The notes beneath the pieces were generated by a model. That model was not told the DNA's origin. It saw only the letters and a list, made by a program, of their open reading frames with translations, and did not search any database. DNA of 64,000 bases from Companilactobacillus keshanensis (GTDB lineage Bacteria; Bacillota; Bacilli; Lactobacillales; Lactobacillaceae). The stretch covers positions 62,001 through 126,000 of the forward strand of contig NZ_RHOS01000005.1 in the NCBI RefSeq assembly GCF_003946205.1, in the 5' to 3' direction. The position numbers and the translations under genes are program-made. Shown in pieces: positions 34,154 through 41,971 of the stretch (positions are counted from its first letter, which is position 1; the number at the start of each line of letters is the position of its first letter).

Positions 34154-35068
34154 TTAGGCACGCGGATGAGCCCTGTTATAAACCTGTTTCATTTGCGTCT
34201 TATTAATATGCGTATAAATTTGCGTTGTAGAAATATCCGAATGTCCTAATAATTCCTGTACCACACGAAGATCGGCACCATTCTCTAATAAATTAGTAGC
34301 AAAAGAATGTCTTAACGTATGGGGTGTTACATCCTTTTTAATACCAACTTTTTGAATATACTTCTTGATCATTCGCCAAATCGACTGACGAGATAATTTT
34401 TTCCCGCGAAAATTTAAAAATACTTCTTTTTGGTCTCCATATTTCTCGACCAAATGTATTCTAGTTTCAGCAAAATATTTGTTCAACCATTTAATCGCCG
34501 TATCACCAATTGGTAATAATCGTTCTTTATCACCCTTACCGAGGGTCTTTATTAAACCCAAGTCTAAATGAAGATCATCCATGGCCAAATTCACCAATTC
34601 GCTGACTCGCAAACCAGTGGCATACATTACCTCAAAGATAGCCCGATCCCTGACCCCTAATGTTGTCGAAACATCTGGAGATTCGATCAAAGAATTAACT
34701 TCTTCCATCGACAAAACAACCGGTAAATGAAATCCCTTTTTGGGCGCGTCTAACTCATTCATCGGATTACTTGGGATCTTATCGGTTAATTCTAACCATT
34801 GATAAAATTTTTTTAGAGACGAGAACATTCTCATCTGAGATGTCTTTGACTTACCTTGTTTATCTTGTTCAGCAAAAAAATTAGTTACCAAGAAATGATC
34901 CTTAGGGTAACTAGTTATTTTATGCTTTTCTAAATAATAACTGTATTCATACAGATCTTGATGATACGAAATGATCGTATTCTTTGATAAACCTCGATCT
35001 AATCGCAAGTATCGCGAATAGTCATTTAAAGCATCCAGCATAGCTTGATTCTTTAATGTTTTATCCAA
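34154..35068 (-). CDS. xerD: Tyrosine recombinase XerD
   Basis: Second Xer recombinase for dif-site dimer resolution, 304 residues. Catalytic residues: Arg in TGLRVSELVNLA, Lys region GKGDKERLLPIG, HTLRHSFATNLLENGADL, LLGHSDISTTQIYTHI with the nucleophile Tyr. It lies beside ribT-scpAB, the standard xerD location in lactobacilli. The TTG start at 35068 follows AGGTGA. Nothing suggests a mobile-element integrase: no att-like duplication or phage gene is nearby. Confidence 0.92.
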   Translation of the reverse strand: MDKTLKNQAMLDALNDYSRYLRLDRGLSKNTIISYHQDLYEYSYYLEKHKITSYPKDHFLVTNFFAEQDKQGKSKTSQMRMFSSLKKFYQWLELTDKIPSNPMNELDAPKKGFHLPVVLSMEEVNSLIESPDVSTTLGVRDRAIFEVMYATGLRVSELVNLAMDDLHLDLGLIKTLGKGDKERLLPIGDTAIKWLNKYFAETRIHLVEKYGDQKEVFLNFRGKKLSRQSIWRMIKKYIQKVGIKKDVTPHTLRHSFATNLLENGADLRVVQELLGHSDISTTQIYTHINKTQMKQVYNRAHPRA

Positions 35069-35077
35069 ATTATCACC

Positions 35078-35938
35078 TTACTTTAAAGATGTGTGACCGT
35101 CTTTTTGCTCAATTTTACCTTGTTTCATCAAATTACCTAGAGCACGTTTGAAACTACCTTTACTGATACCAAAATATTCACGAATTGAATCAGGATCACT
35201 CTTATCAGTATATGGAATTTTACCGTCAACAGCATGTTCTAAAACTGCCATGATCATTTGAGCATCTGGAGTAATTTCTTCAAAGGCACGTGGTTTCAAT
35301 GAAAGGTTCAAACGTCTGTGGCTTGAACCAATAACACGAGCTGTTACATGTTGTCCAATGTGCATTGGACCATCTTGCTCATTTTGATGAATAAAACCTA
35401 GATAGTAATCTTCAGTGATCACAAAAGTACCAGAACTTCTAATTGCAATAACGGTACATTCCTTATCCTTATTTTTATCATCTAAACTAGCACTACGCAT
35501 TAATTGCATATAAATATTTAAATCAGCTAATTTTCCCCATAAACGGCCCTTATGATCTATAACTAACATAACCATCAGTTTATCTCCCTTTTTAGGCCAC
35601 TCGGAGTGCTCTAATGGAAGATCATCTAATGAAACGGCAATGTCTTTATCATCAAGTCCAATATCGACAAAGACACCAAGGTCTGTTCTAACCTCAGTTA
35701 CTACAGCAAAATCCCAGACACCCTTTAAAACACCAGGGAGTTTAGTCGTCATGCGATTCTTGTGACCTTGGTTTTCATAAACAAAACCAGTAAGTTCATC
35801 CCCCAATTCGGGAACTTCATCTAATTCGCTTAATTTCATGGCAAAAGTATTACCCTCGATTTGAACGAAAGCATCATCATTATTTAAGTCTGTAACAGTA
35901 CCAACAAGTACATTCCCATACATATCTTTTAGTTCCAT
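35078..35938 (-). CDS. cvfB: S1-like RNA-binding protein CvfB
   Basis: 286-residue protein of the CvfB/YitL family: several S1-type OB domains (for example VTDLNNDDAFVQIEG, VVTEVRTDLGVFVDIGLDDKDI near residue 80, IRSSGTFVITEDYYLGFIHQNE near 170) followed by a C-terminal winged helix (IREYFGISKGSFKRALGNLMKQGKI). In Staphylococcus aureus CvfB affects virulence-factor expression; its target here is unknown. It is first in the cvfB-xerD-ribT-scpA-scpB-rluB string, with nine bases to xerD. Confidence 0.88.
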   Translation of the reverse strand: MELKDMYGNVLVGTVTDLNNDDAFVQIEGNTFAMKLSELDEVPELGDELTGFVYENQGHKNRMTTKLPGVLKGVWDFAVVTEVRTDLGVFVDIGLDDKDIAVSLDDLPLEHSEWPKKGDKLMVMLVIDHKGRLWGKLADLNIYMQLMRSASLDDKNKDKECTVIAIRSSGTFVITEDYYLGFIHQNEQDGPMHIGQHVTARVIGSSHRRLNLSLKPRAFEEITPDAQMIMAVLEHAVDGKIPYTDKSDPDSIREYFGISKGSFKRALGNLMKQGKIEQKDGHTSLK

Positions 35939-36032
35939 AATTCACCATATTCTTTTTTTATTTGCTTCTCTATTCTACCAGTAATAGGAAGACTTTTCAT
36001 AATTTTGGAAGTAGCAGGCAGTTTATTTTTAA

Positions 36033-36050
36033 TGTCACACCTTAGTGACA
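36033..36050. repeat. Inverted repeat TGTCAC-N6-GTGACA upstream of the PTS cassette
   Basis: A perfect six-base inverted repeat between the divergent cvfB and PTS genes, about 20 bases upstream of the cre/promoter. It has the form of a dimeric-regulator operator and shares TGTCA/TGACA half-sites with the repeat at 40950-40975. Confidence 0.55.
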
Positions 36051-36066
36051 ATTCGCACATTAAACT

Positions 36067-36080
36067 TGTAATCGTTTTCA
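36067..36080 (+). promoter_or_regulatory. cre site (CcpA) over the PTS cassette promoter
   Basis: TGTAATCGTTTTCA matches the catabolite-responsive element consensus TGWAANCGNTNWCA at every position. A likely -10 box, TACAAT, follows at 36083-36088, so CcpA binding would block transcription of the PTS cassette when preferred sugars are present. Confidence 0.8.
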
Positions 36081-36130
36081 CATACAATAGATTTTGAAAT
36101 CAAATAGAAGAAACAGAGGAGTCAATACAT

Positions 36131-36577
36131 ATGAACATTTTTGAAATCAACCACATCAATATGAATCTAGAAGGTTCTACTCAACATGAAATAATGGAAT
36201 CTTTAGCCGATTTAGCTTTTAACCTTAATATCATTAATGACAAGGCTGAATTAGTTAAAGACTACCTAGAACGTGAAGAAGAGTCAACAACTGGTTTTGG
36301 TAATGGAGTCGCTATTCCCCACGCACGTTCAAATAATATCAAAGGCGCTACGATTTTGTTTGGCCGCAGTAGTTCTGATATTGAATGGGATTCACTTGAC
36401 GGAAAACCGGTAAATACTTTTATCAGTTTACTTGTTCCCGACGACCAAGCCGACGAACATCTAAAATTATTGGCTAAATTAAGTCGTAAATTAGTCCATA
36501 AAGATTTTGTTGAAATTTTAAAAACCGGTTCTGAAACAGAAGTATTCGATGCAATCAATAATATTGTAAACAATTAA
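36131..36577 (+). CDS. PTS fructose-family EIIA component
   Basis: 148-residue soluble phosphocarrier of the fructose/mannitol PTS family (PTS_EIIA_2). The phosphorylated His is in GNGVAIPHARS near residue 64. It accepts phosphate from HPr and passes it to the EIIB domain of the next gene, 12 bases downstream. It has a strong Shine-Dalgarno AGAGGAG. The sugar is not known: the second system at 56.8 kb is the classical fructose operon, so this one may take a different substrate. Confidence 0.9.
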   Translation: MNIFEINHINMNLEGSTQHEIMESLADLAFNLNIINDKAELVKDYLEREEESTTGFGNGVAIPHARSNNIKGATILFGRSSSDIEWDSLDGKPVNTFISLLVPDDQADEHLKLLAKLSRKLVHKDFVEILKTGSETEVFDAINNIVNN

Positions 36578-36589
36578 TGAGGTGATCTT

Positions 36590-38023
36590 ATGACAAAGAT
36601 AGTAGCAGTAACAAACTGTCCTGCCGGTATTGCTCATACATATATGGTGGCCGAGGCAATTGAAGAAAAAGCAAAATCGCTTGGCTATGAAGTCCATGTA
36701 GAAACTCAAGGTGCCAGCGGTGTTGAAAACAAATTAACAACTGAACAAATTGCCGAGGCAGATTATGTTATCTTGGCGATCGGAAAGGGCCTTACAGACC
36801 ACGATAAAGAAAGATTTAATCAGAAAAAAGTCGTTGAATTGCCTGTATCTGAAGCATTAAAACATATCGATACTCTCTTTGATGACTTAGAAGCAAATTC
36901 TCACGTTCTTTCAAGTTCCAAAGTAAAACTTGGTGCTGACCAAGAAACAGTTACTGAAGGTGTAATGAGTTACCTAATGGCTGGTGTGTCTGCTGCATTG
37001 CCATTCGTTATCGGTGGTGGTCTTTTAATCGCCATTGGTAGTATGATGGTACAATTTGGAATGCCAAATACTCCACTAGGAAAAGGAACAGAACCTTCTC
37101 TGGCTTGGATCATCACTAGCATTGGTAATTTAGGATTCCAATTCATGATTCCTATCATGGGTGCTTACATTGCTTATGCAATTTCTGATAAACCTGCTTT
37201 TGCTCCAGCCTTCTTAGTTACATTTTTAGCAAATGACAATCAATTATTAGGAACTGATTCAGGTGCTGGTTTCTTAGGTGCCATTGTTATCGGTCTCTCA
37301 ATAGGTTACTTTGTTAAATACTTCAAGAAACTTAAATTGGGTAAGAATTTCCAATCAGTCCTAGGATATATGATTATCCCGTTTGTAACATTATTAGTCT
37401 TTGGTTTACTAACATACTTCTTACTCGGTCCAGCAATGGCCTGGCTAATGAGTGTCATGCTTAGTTTCTTACAAAATATCCCTACATCAATGAAAATCGT
37501 TGGCGGATTCATCGTCGGAGCAATGTTAGCTTTCGATATGGGTGGTCCGATCAACAAAACAGCTTGGTTCTTTAGCTTTTCACTACTTAGCTCACACGTA
37601 TTCAACTGGTACGGTATTGTTGGTGTTGTAACTTTACTTCCACCAATGGCCGCTGCTATAGCAACTTGGATCAAACCATCAATCTTCTCAAAACAAGAAA
37701 GAGCCGCATCTTGGTCAGCTTTCTTAGTTGGTATGACCGTTGCCACAGAACCCGCTATCCCATATGCACTAGCCGCCCCACTTCCAATGATTACAGCTAA
37801 CACTTTGGCTGGAGGTATCACAGGTGCTTTAACAATCTTCTTAAACGTTGAAAGAACGGCTCCTGGTATTGGTATCTTTGATCCACTAATAGGTCTAGAA
37901 TCACCATGGTATTGGTTCTACTTATGTGTTGCCGTTGGATTGGCCCTAAACGTACTATTCATTATTACTTTCAAGAGTCACTGGCTTAAAAAACAAGCCG
38001 AAAAAGAAGCAAAAGCCGCTTAA
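36590..38023 (+). CDS. PTS fructose-family EIIBC component
   Basis: 477-residue membrane permease. The N-terminal EIIB domain has the phosphocysteine in VAVTNCPAGIAHTYM at residue 10. The EIIC domain starts near residue 120 (GVMSYLMAGVSAALPFVIGGG) and has about nine membrane segments, including FDMGGPINKTAWF and ATEPAIPYALAAPL, hallmarks of fructose-type EIIC. With the separate upstream EIIA it forms a complete transporter. A strong hairpin terminator follows, so the downstream lyase and regulator genes are probably expressed at a lower level. Confidence 0.92.
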   Translation: MTKIVAVTNCPAGIAHTYMVAEAIEEKAKSLGYEVHVETQGASGVENKLTTEQIAEADYVILAIGKGLTDHDKERFNQKKVVELPVSEALKHIDTLFDDLEANSHVLSSSKVKLGADQETVTEGVMSYLMAGVSAALPFVIGGGLLIAIGSMMVQFGMPNTPLGKGTEPSLAWIITSIGNLGFQFMIPIMGAYIAYAISDKPAFAPAFLVTFLANDNQLLGTDSGAGFLGAIVIGLSIGYFVKYFKKLKLGKNFQSVLGYMIIPFVTLLVFGLLTYFLLGPAMAWLMSVMLSFLQNIPTSMKIVGGFIVGAMLAFDMGGPINKTAWFFSFSLLSSHVFNWYGIVGVVTLLPPMAAAIATWIKPSIFSKQERAASWSAFLVGMTVATEPAIPYALAAPLPMITANTLAGGITGALTIFLNVERTAPGIGIFDPLIGLESPWYWFYLCVAVGLALNVLFIITFKSHWLKKQAEKEAKAA

Positions 38024-38028
38024 AATTG

Positions 38029-38060
38029 AAGGGATGGGATAATTATCCCATCCCTTTTTT
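38029..38060 (+). terminator. Intra-cassette terminator after the PTS genes
   Basis: Perfect stem GGGATGGGATA / TATCCCATCCC (38031-38054) followed by six T, between EIIBC and the MalY-like gene. Confidence 0.9.
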
Positions 38061-38074
38061 GAAAGGAAAAACTT

Positions 38075-39241
38075 ATGAAATATAATTTTAATAATGTTAT
38101 CAACCGTAAAAACACTTACAGTACACAATGGGACTATATTGCTGATCGTTTTGGCAGAAATGATATTCTTCCATTCTCAATTTCCGATACCGATTTTCCC
38201 GTTCCAGAATCAGTTCAAAACGCCCTAAAGGAACGGATAGAACATCCCATTTATGGTTACTCACGCTGGAATCATAGTGATTATAAGAATAGTATCGTTT
38301 ATTGGTATCAAGAACGAGACCAATCAGAAATCGATCCAGAATGGATCGTATACAGCCCTAGTGTTATATTCAGCGTAGCCACATTTATTCGTTTACTCTC
38401 AGAAGAAAATGAAGCCGTAGCAACTTTTACTCCAATGTATGATGCCTTTTATAAAGTTATCGAGCAAAATAATCGCCTATTAATCCCCATCCGTTTGGGT
38501 AGTGCTCAGACTGGATATCAAATTGATTGGGATTCTTTGGAAGCTGTTTTATCACAAAAGCAAACTAAAATTTTTCTATTGACTAATCCCCATAATCCGA
38601 CAGGAAAAGTCTTCACCAGAGAAGAATTGGAACGAATCACTCAACTTTGTGAAAAATATCAGGTATTTATCATTTCTGATGATATTCATAAAGACATCGT
38701 TTATCCCGGATCAAAGTACATTCCAATAACTAATATCACCCAAAAAAATGTCGTTATCTGTTCATCCGGATCTAAAACATTTAATACTCCTGGTTTGATC
38801 GGATCATATACCTTTACTCCTGATACTAAGTTAAGAGATGCTTTTTTAATCGAATTAAAAGATAAAAATGCCTTATCCTCAGTTAGCATCTTAGGTATGT
38901 ATGCACAAATGGCTGCATACAGTGACAAAGGAGTCGAATATTTAGATCAATTGGTCCCCTATCTTCAAAATAACTTTATGATAATAGATAACTTTTTAAA
39001 AGAAAAGCTTCCTATGTTAAACTTTCAAATACCACAGGCAACATATCTGGCCTGGATAGATGTCTCTGGTTTAAATATTCCAATGAAAGAATTACAAAAT
39101 AAACTGATCAACCAAGGTAAAGTTGGAATTATGCCAGGTACAACTTATGGAGATAGTAATTATTTAAGAATGAATATTGCCTGTCCTAAATCAAAATTAG
39201 AGGAGGGTTTGAAGCGAATGGAGTTTGGCATTCGCAATTAA
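38075..39241 (+). CDS. MalY/PatB family PLP-dependent C-S lyase (aminotransferase fold)
   Basis: 388-residue fold-type I PLP enzyme of the MalY/PatB branch; these enzymes cleave C-S bonds of cystathionine and other cysteine S-conjugates. Family features: ISDTDFPVPESVQNAL near residue 40, YGYSRW, LTNPHNPTGKVF, IISDDIHKDIVYPG and the PLP-binding Lys in SSGSKTFNTPGL near residue 234. It lies between PTS genes and a PTS-type regulator, recalling E. coli malX-malY. It may process the aglycone of an imported conjugate or have a regulatory role; neither can be read from sequence. It overlaps or abuts the next gene. Confidence 0.88.
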   Translation: MKYNFNNVINRKNTYSTQWDYIADRFGRNDILPFSISDTDFPVPESVQNALKERIEHPIYGYSRWNHSDYKNSIVYWYQERDQSEIDPEWIVYSPSVIFSVATFIRLLSEENEAVATFTPMYDAFYKVIEQNNRLLIPIRLGSAQTGYQIDWDSLEAVLSQKQTKIFLLTNPHNPTGKVFTREELERITQLCEKYQVFIISDDIHKDIVYPGSKYIPITNITQKNVVICSSGSKTFNTPGLIGSYTFTPDTKLRDAFLIELKDKNALSSVSILGMYAQMAAYSDKGVEYLDQLVPYLQNNFMIIDNFLKEKLPMLNFQIPQATYLAWIDVSGLNIPMKELQNKLINQGKVGIMPGTTYGDSNYLRMNIACPKSKLEEGLKRMEFGIRN

Positions 39242-39242
39242 T

Positions 39243-40916
39243 ATGTTAAACGTTCGTCAAATACAAATTTTAATATTACTTTGGAATGATGATTACACCG
39301 GAACTGAACTCGCGGAAAGAGTCAATAGTTCCAGAAGAACCATTATTCGTGATATTAACGAAATTAATCAATACCTAATCGAGAGATCCATTGCCCAAAT
39401 AAATTCTAGTAGCAAATACCACATGGTAATTAAAAATTATCGAGAATTTCAAGCACTAATTGAACAATTTGAAATTGACGACCAAACTTTCCTATTCAAA
39501 CTATTAATTTTAAAAAATAAGAGTATCGATAATCTGATGGCCGAAACATACCTTTCAAAAAAGGAAGTCGCCAATACCGTAGAAAGACTAAATAATCGAT
39601 ACCAGGGGTTTGTAGAAATAACTTCTAAAATAGGTAAGGGCTATCAAGTCGATTTTCAAAGAATAACAAAAGTAGATTTATTAGCATATTTGATTTTCAA
39701 TAATCCAAAATTAATTCAAAATGTTCCAAATTTAAATATGCCTAAAATCAATAATCTTATAAAAGAAGATAAACAGTATATCCCGCCTGAAATTAATAAG
39801 TATTTAGTTTCAAAACAAATTACGGCACAATTTCTCGCTTTAAATATCTGCCAAATTGACGATGCTAAGAAATTTTATTTGGAAAAAATTCAAATTCTAA
39901 ACAAATTAAATACAGCATCAATTAAAAAAATACTACGACAAATAACTGACAAATATGAATTACAAATCGAAGAAACAAGTTTAGTAACTGACATTACTGA
40001 ACATTTATGTCGAAACAACCTCTTCCCAACCTTTATCTCTGCCTCCTTAACTAAACAGATAAAAGATATAAAGATTAAAAATCCCTTTGCCTTTGATTTA
40101 GCAAATGATTTTAGTCAAGCTGCTAAAGAGGAAATCAAAGATATTATTATCAACGATGAATACATTGGTCTATATGTCGTTAGAGCGATAGATATTATAT
40201 CTGAAGACAAGAATATCAAAATTCTAATGTATACATACCAACGTTCAATCGCCAATATCAATGAGAATATTCTTTTAGAGAATATCAATAATATCAATCT
40301 AAAAAGCGTTTATTCAAAAGATGAATTTGATAATCTTTTACGTGATAATAGTTATGATATCAGTATTATGAATGGCCCAAGCAGCGATAATTCAGGTAAA
40401 TTTGATATTTCAATTAATGGAATAATCAACCAACAACACATATCTTATTTAAAGAGGATCACTAGTAATTACTATATTAATAAAAATCTGGGAAATATTT
40501 TTACACCTAGTAATTATCTTAATTTAGATAATCAAAATGGTAGTTACCTTGATAATCTAAGAATTGGTCTATCGGAATTTAAGAGTAGAGATTTATTAGG
40601 TGATGATCTAATTAGAACATTGATAAATCGTGAGGAAGCCGGAAATCAATTAATAATTGATAGTATAATTGCTGTCCCACACGCATCATCCCGTATAAAA
40701 TTCGGAAGTATCTTTGCAATTAAATTGGAAAATCCAGTGATCTTAAATAACAATTCAATTAATTTAATTCTCAATGTTGTTATTGATGATCAAGAAGAAG
40801 CATCACGTCAAATATTCAGTTATCTATACAAAATATTTCACAATACATCTAAGGAAAAAATAAAACAGATCTCAAGTTACGAAGATTTATTCAAAATATT
40901 AAATAATCCAGAATAG
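39243..40916 (+). CDS. PTS-domain transcriptional regulator (ManR/LicR-like)
   Basis: 557 residues. The N-terminus holds a helix-turn-helix (RQIQILILLWNDDYTGTELAERVNSSRRTIIRDINEI) and a second wHTH-like segment. A PRD-like region fills the middle, an EIIB-like domain may lie near 330-420, and the C-terminus is EIIA_2-like with His in IIAVPHASSRIKFGS. Such regulators are controlled by PTS phosphorylation and by HPr. ATG 39243 is chosen because MLNVRQ opens the HTH; a TTG at 39225 is possible, and neither has a clear Shine-Dalgarno, so translation is probably coupled to the lyase gene one base upstream. Base composition is more AT-rich than the neighbours. Confidence 0.85.
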   Translation: MLNVRQIQILILLWNDDYTGTELAERVNSSRRTIIRDINEINQYLIERSIAQINSSSKYHMVIKNYREFQALIEQFEIDDQTFLFKLLILKNKSIDNLMAETYLSKKEVANTVERLNNRYQGFVEITSKIGKGYQVDFQRITKVDLLAYLIFNNPKLIQNVPNLNMPKINNLIKEDKQYIPPEINKYLVSKQITAQFLALNICQIDDAKKFYLEKIQILNKLNTASIKKILRQITDKYELQIEETSLVTDITEHLCRNNLFPTFISASLTKQIKDIKIKNPFAFDLANDFSQAAKEEIKDIIINDEYIGLYVVRAIDIISEDKNIKILMYTYQRSIANINENILLENINNINLKSVYSKDEFDNLLRDNSYDISIMNGPSSDNSGKFDISINGIINQQHISYLKRITSNYYINKNLGNIFTPSNYLNLDNQNGSYLDNLRIGLSEFKSRDLLGDDLIRTLINREEAGNQLIIDSIIAVPHASSRIKFGSIFAIKLENPVILNNNSINLILNVVIDDQEEASRQIFSYLYKIFHNTSKEKIKQISSYEDLFKILNNPE

Positions 40917-40944
40917 ATTGTATTTTTGATACAGTCTATTTTTT
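40913..40944 (+). terminator. Terminator after the PTS regulator
   Basis: AATAGATTGTA / TACAGTCTATT hairpin (one G-T pair) followed by a T run, overlapping the stop codon. Confidence 0.8.
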
Positions 40945-40949
40945 ACGAC

Positions 40950-40975
40950 ATATGTCATACTAAGTCATGACATAT
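40950..40975. repeat. Nine-base inverted repeat ATATGTCAT-N8-ATGACATAT
   Basis: Perfect nine-base arms (40950-40958 and 40967-40975). It lies after the regulator's terminator and upstream of the HAD gene; no T run follows, so it is more like an operator than a terminator. Half-sites resemble those at 36033-36050. Confidence 0.55.
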
Positions 40976-40983
40976 CTCACTAT

Positions 40984-41067
40984 CCCTTTTTTGATTTCGA
41001 ATTAGTAACCAGTATTTTATCCGCAGTAAAGAATCCATTAACAGATGAAGAGATGAATATGCTAATC
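40984..41067 (+). pseudogene. Possible C-terminal remnant of a lost gene
   Basis: An open stretch without a start codon reads FFDFELVTSILSAVKNPLTD and then EEMNMLIFK before a TAA. It looks like the natural C-terminus of a protein: amphipathic helix, Pro, acidic helix, then stop. I cannot name the family. It may mark a deletion that removed a gene between the regulator and the HAD phosphatase. Confidence 0.35.
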
Positions 41068-41100
41068 TTTAAATAATAAAATAATCGAGGAGTTATTCTA

Positions 41101-41886
41101 ATGATAAAATTATTTGCTACTGATATGGATGGTACTTTCCTGCGTAACGATATGACTTACGATGAAGATAGATTTTCTGATCTTCACAGAAAAATGGACG
41201 CCAAGAATATCCAATGGGTAGTTGCAAGCGGTAATCAATATTTCCAACTAAAATCATTTTTTGAAAAATATCCCGACACTATTTATGTAGCTGAAAATGG
41301 TGCATATATTCGTGATTTAAATAAAATCTATGCCGTACATTCTTTTGATAAGATAACCGCGAAAAAAATTATTTCAAAATTGCAGAATATCCCACAACTT
41401 CAAATTTTGGTATGTGGTGTTAAAAGTGCATATATATTAAATAGCGAACCAATAGATTATATTAATAATGTCAAAAAATATTACCACGAATTAGTAACTT
41501 TAGATAATTTTAATGAGATTAACGATAAAATTTTAAAATTTGCTTTATCTTGTCCTCCATCTGAAACAAAAAATTTAGTGAAAGAGCTAAAATCTGAATT
41601 ATTGGAATTGGCCGAACCCACAAGCAGTGGTCACGGAGATATTGATATTATTCAACCTGGTAGAAATAAAGCGGCTGGTCTAGCAGAGCTTGGAAAAGAT
41701 TTGAATATCTCTTTAGAAGAAATGTGTGCTTTTGGTGATGGAGGTAATGACTTAGAAATGATTCAAGAGGTTGGTTTAGGTGTGGCAATGGATAATGCCC
41801 AAGATCACGTAAAAATGGTATCTAATAAACAAACAACTGATAATCAGAATCAAGGAGTTTTAGATTTTATATCTGAATTTATCTAA
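41101..41886 (+). CDS. Cof-type HAD-superfamily phosphatase
   Basis: 261-residue haloacid dehalogenase-like hydrolase of the Cof/YidA type, which dephosphorylates small phosphorylated sugars or cofactors. Motif I DMDGTFL near residue 8 holds the nucleophile Asp; motif II VVASGNQ; motif III with Lys in PGRNKAAGL; motif IV GDGGNDLEM near residue 217. A C2B-type cap lies between. It follows the PTS cassette and may dephosphorylate its product, but it has its own Shine-Dalgarno (GAGGAG) and is separated by a terminator, so the link is only positional. Confidence 0.88.
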   Translation: MIKLFATDMDGTFLRNDMTYDEDRFSDLHRKMDAKNIQWVVASGNQYFQLKSFFEKYPDTIYVAENGAYIRDLNKIYAVHSFDKITAKKIISKLQNIPQLQILVCGVKSAYILNSEPIDYINNVKKYYHELVTLDNFNEINDKILKFALSCPPSETKNLVKELKSELLELAEPTSSGHGDIDIIQPGRNKAAGLAELGKDLNISLEEMCAFGDGGNDLEMIQEVGLGVAMDNAQDHVKMVSNKQTTDNQNQGVLDFISEFI

Positions 41887-41891
41887 GACAC

Positions 41892-41942
41892 AAAAAAAGC
41901 TAATCTACTGTGAGGTATTCCTCCTTAGTAGATTAGCTTTTT
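41892..41942. terminator. Bidirectional terminator between the HAD gene and pyk
   Basis: A 12-base perfect stem AGCTAATCTACT / AGTAGATTAGCT around a 17-base loop, with an A run left and T run right, between convergent genes. Confidence 0.92.
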
Positions 41943-41971
41943 AATTTATTTCATTTAATTAATGATATGTA

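Noticed and set aside
36262-36573. 103-codon open frame antisense to the PTS EIIA gene
   Set aside because: It mirrors the codon structure of the real gene; no ribosome site and no protein-like features.
37306-37821. 171-codon open frame antisense to EIIBC
   Set aside because: A shadow of a long membrane-protein gene; the plus-strand product has clear PTS motifs.
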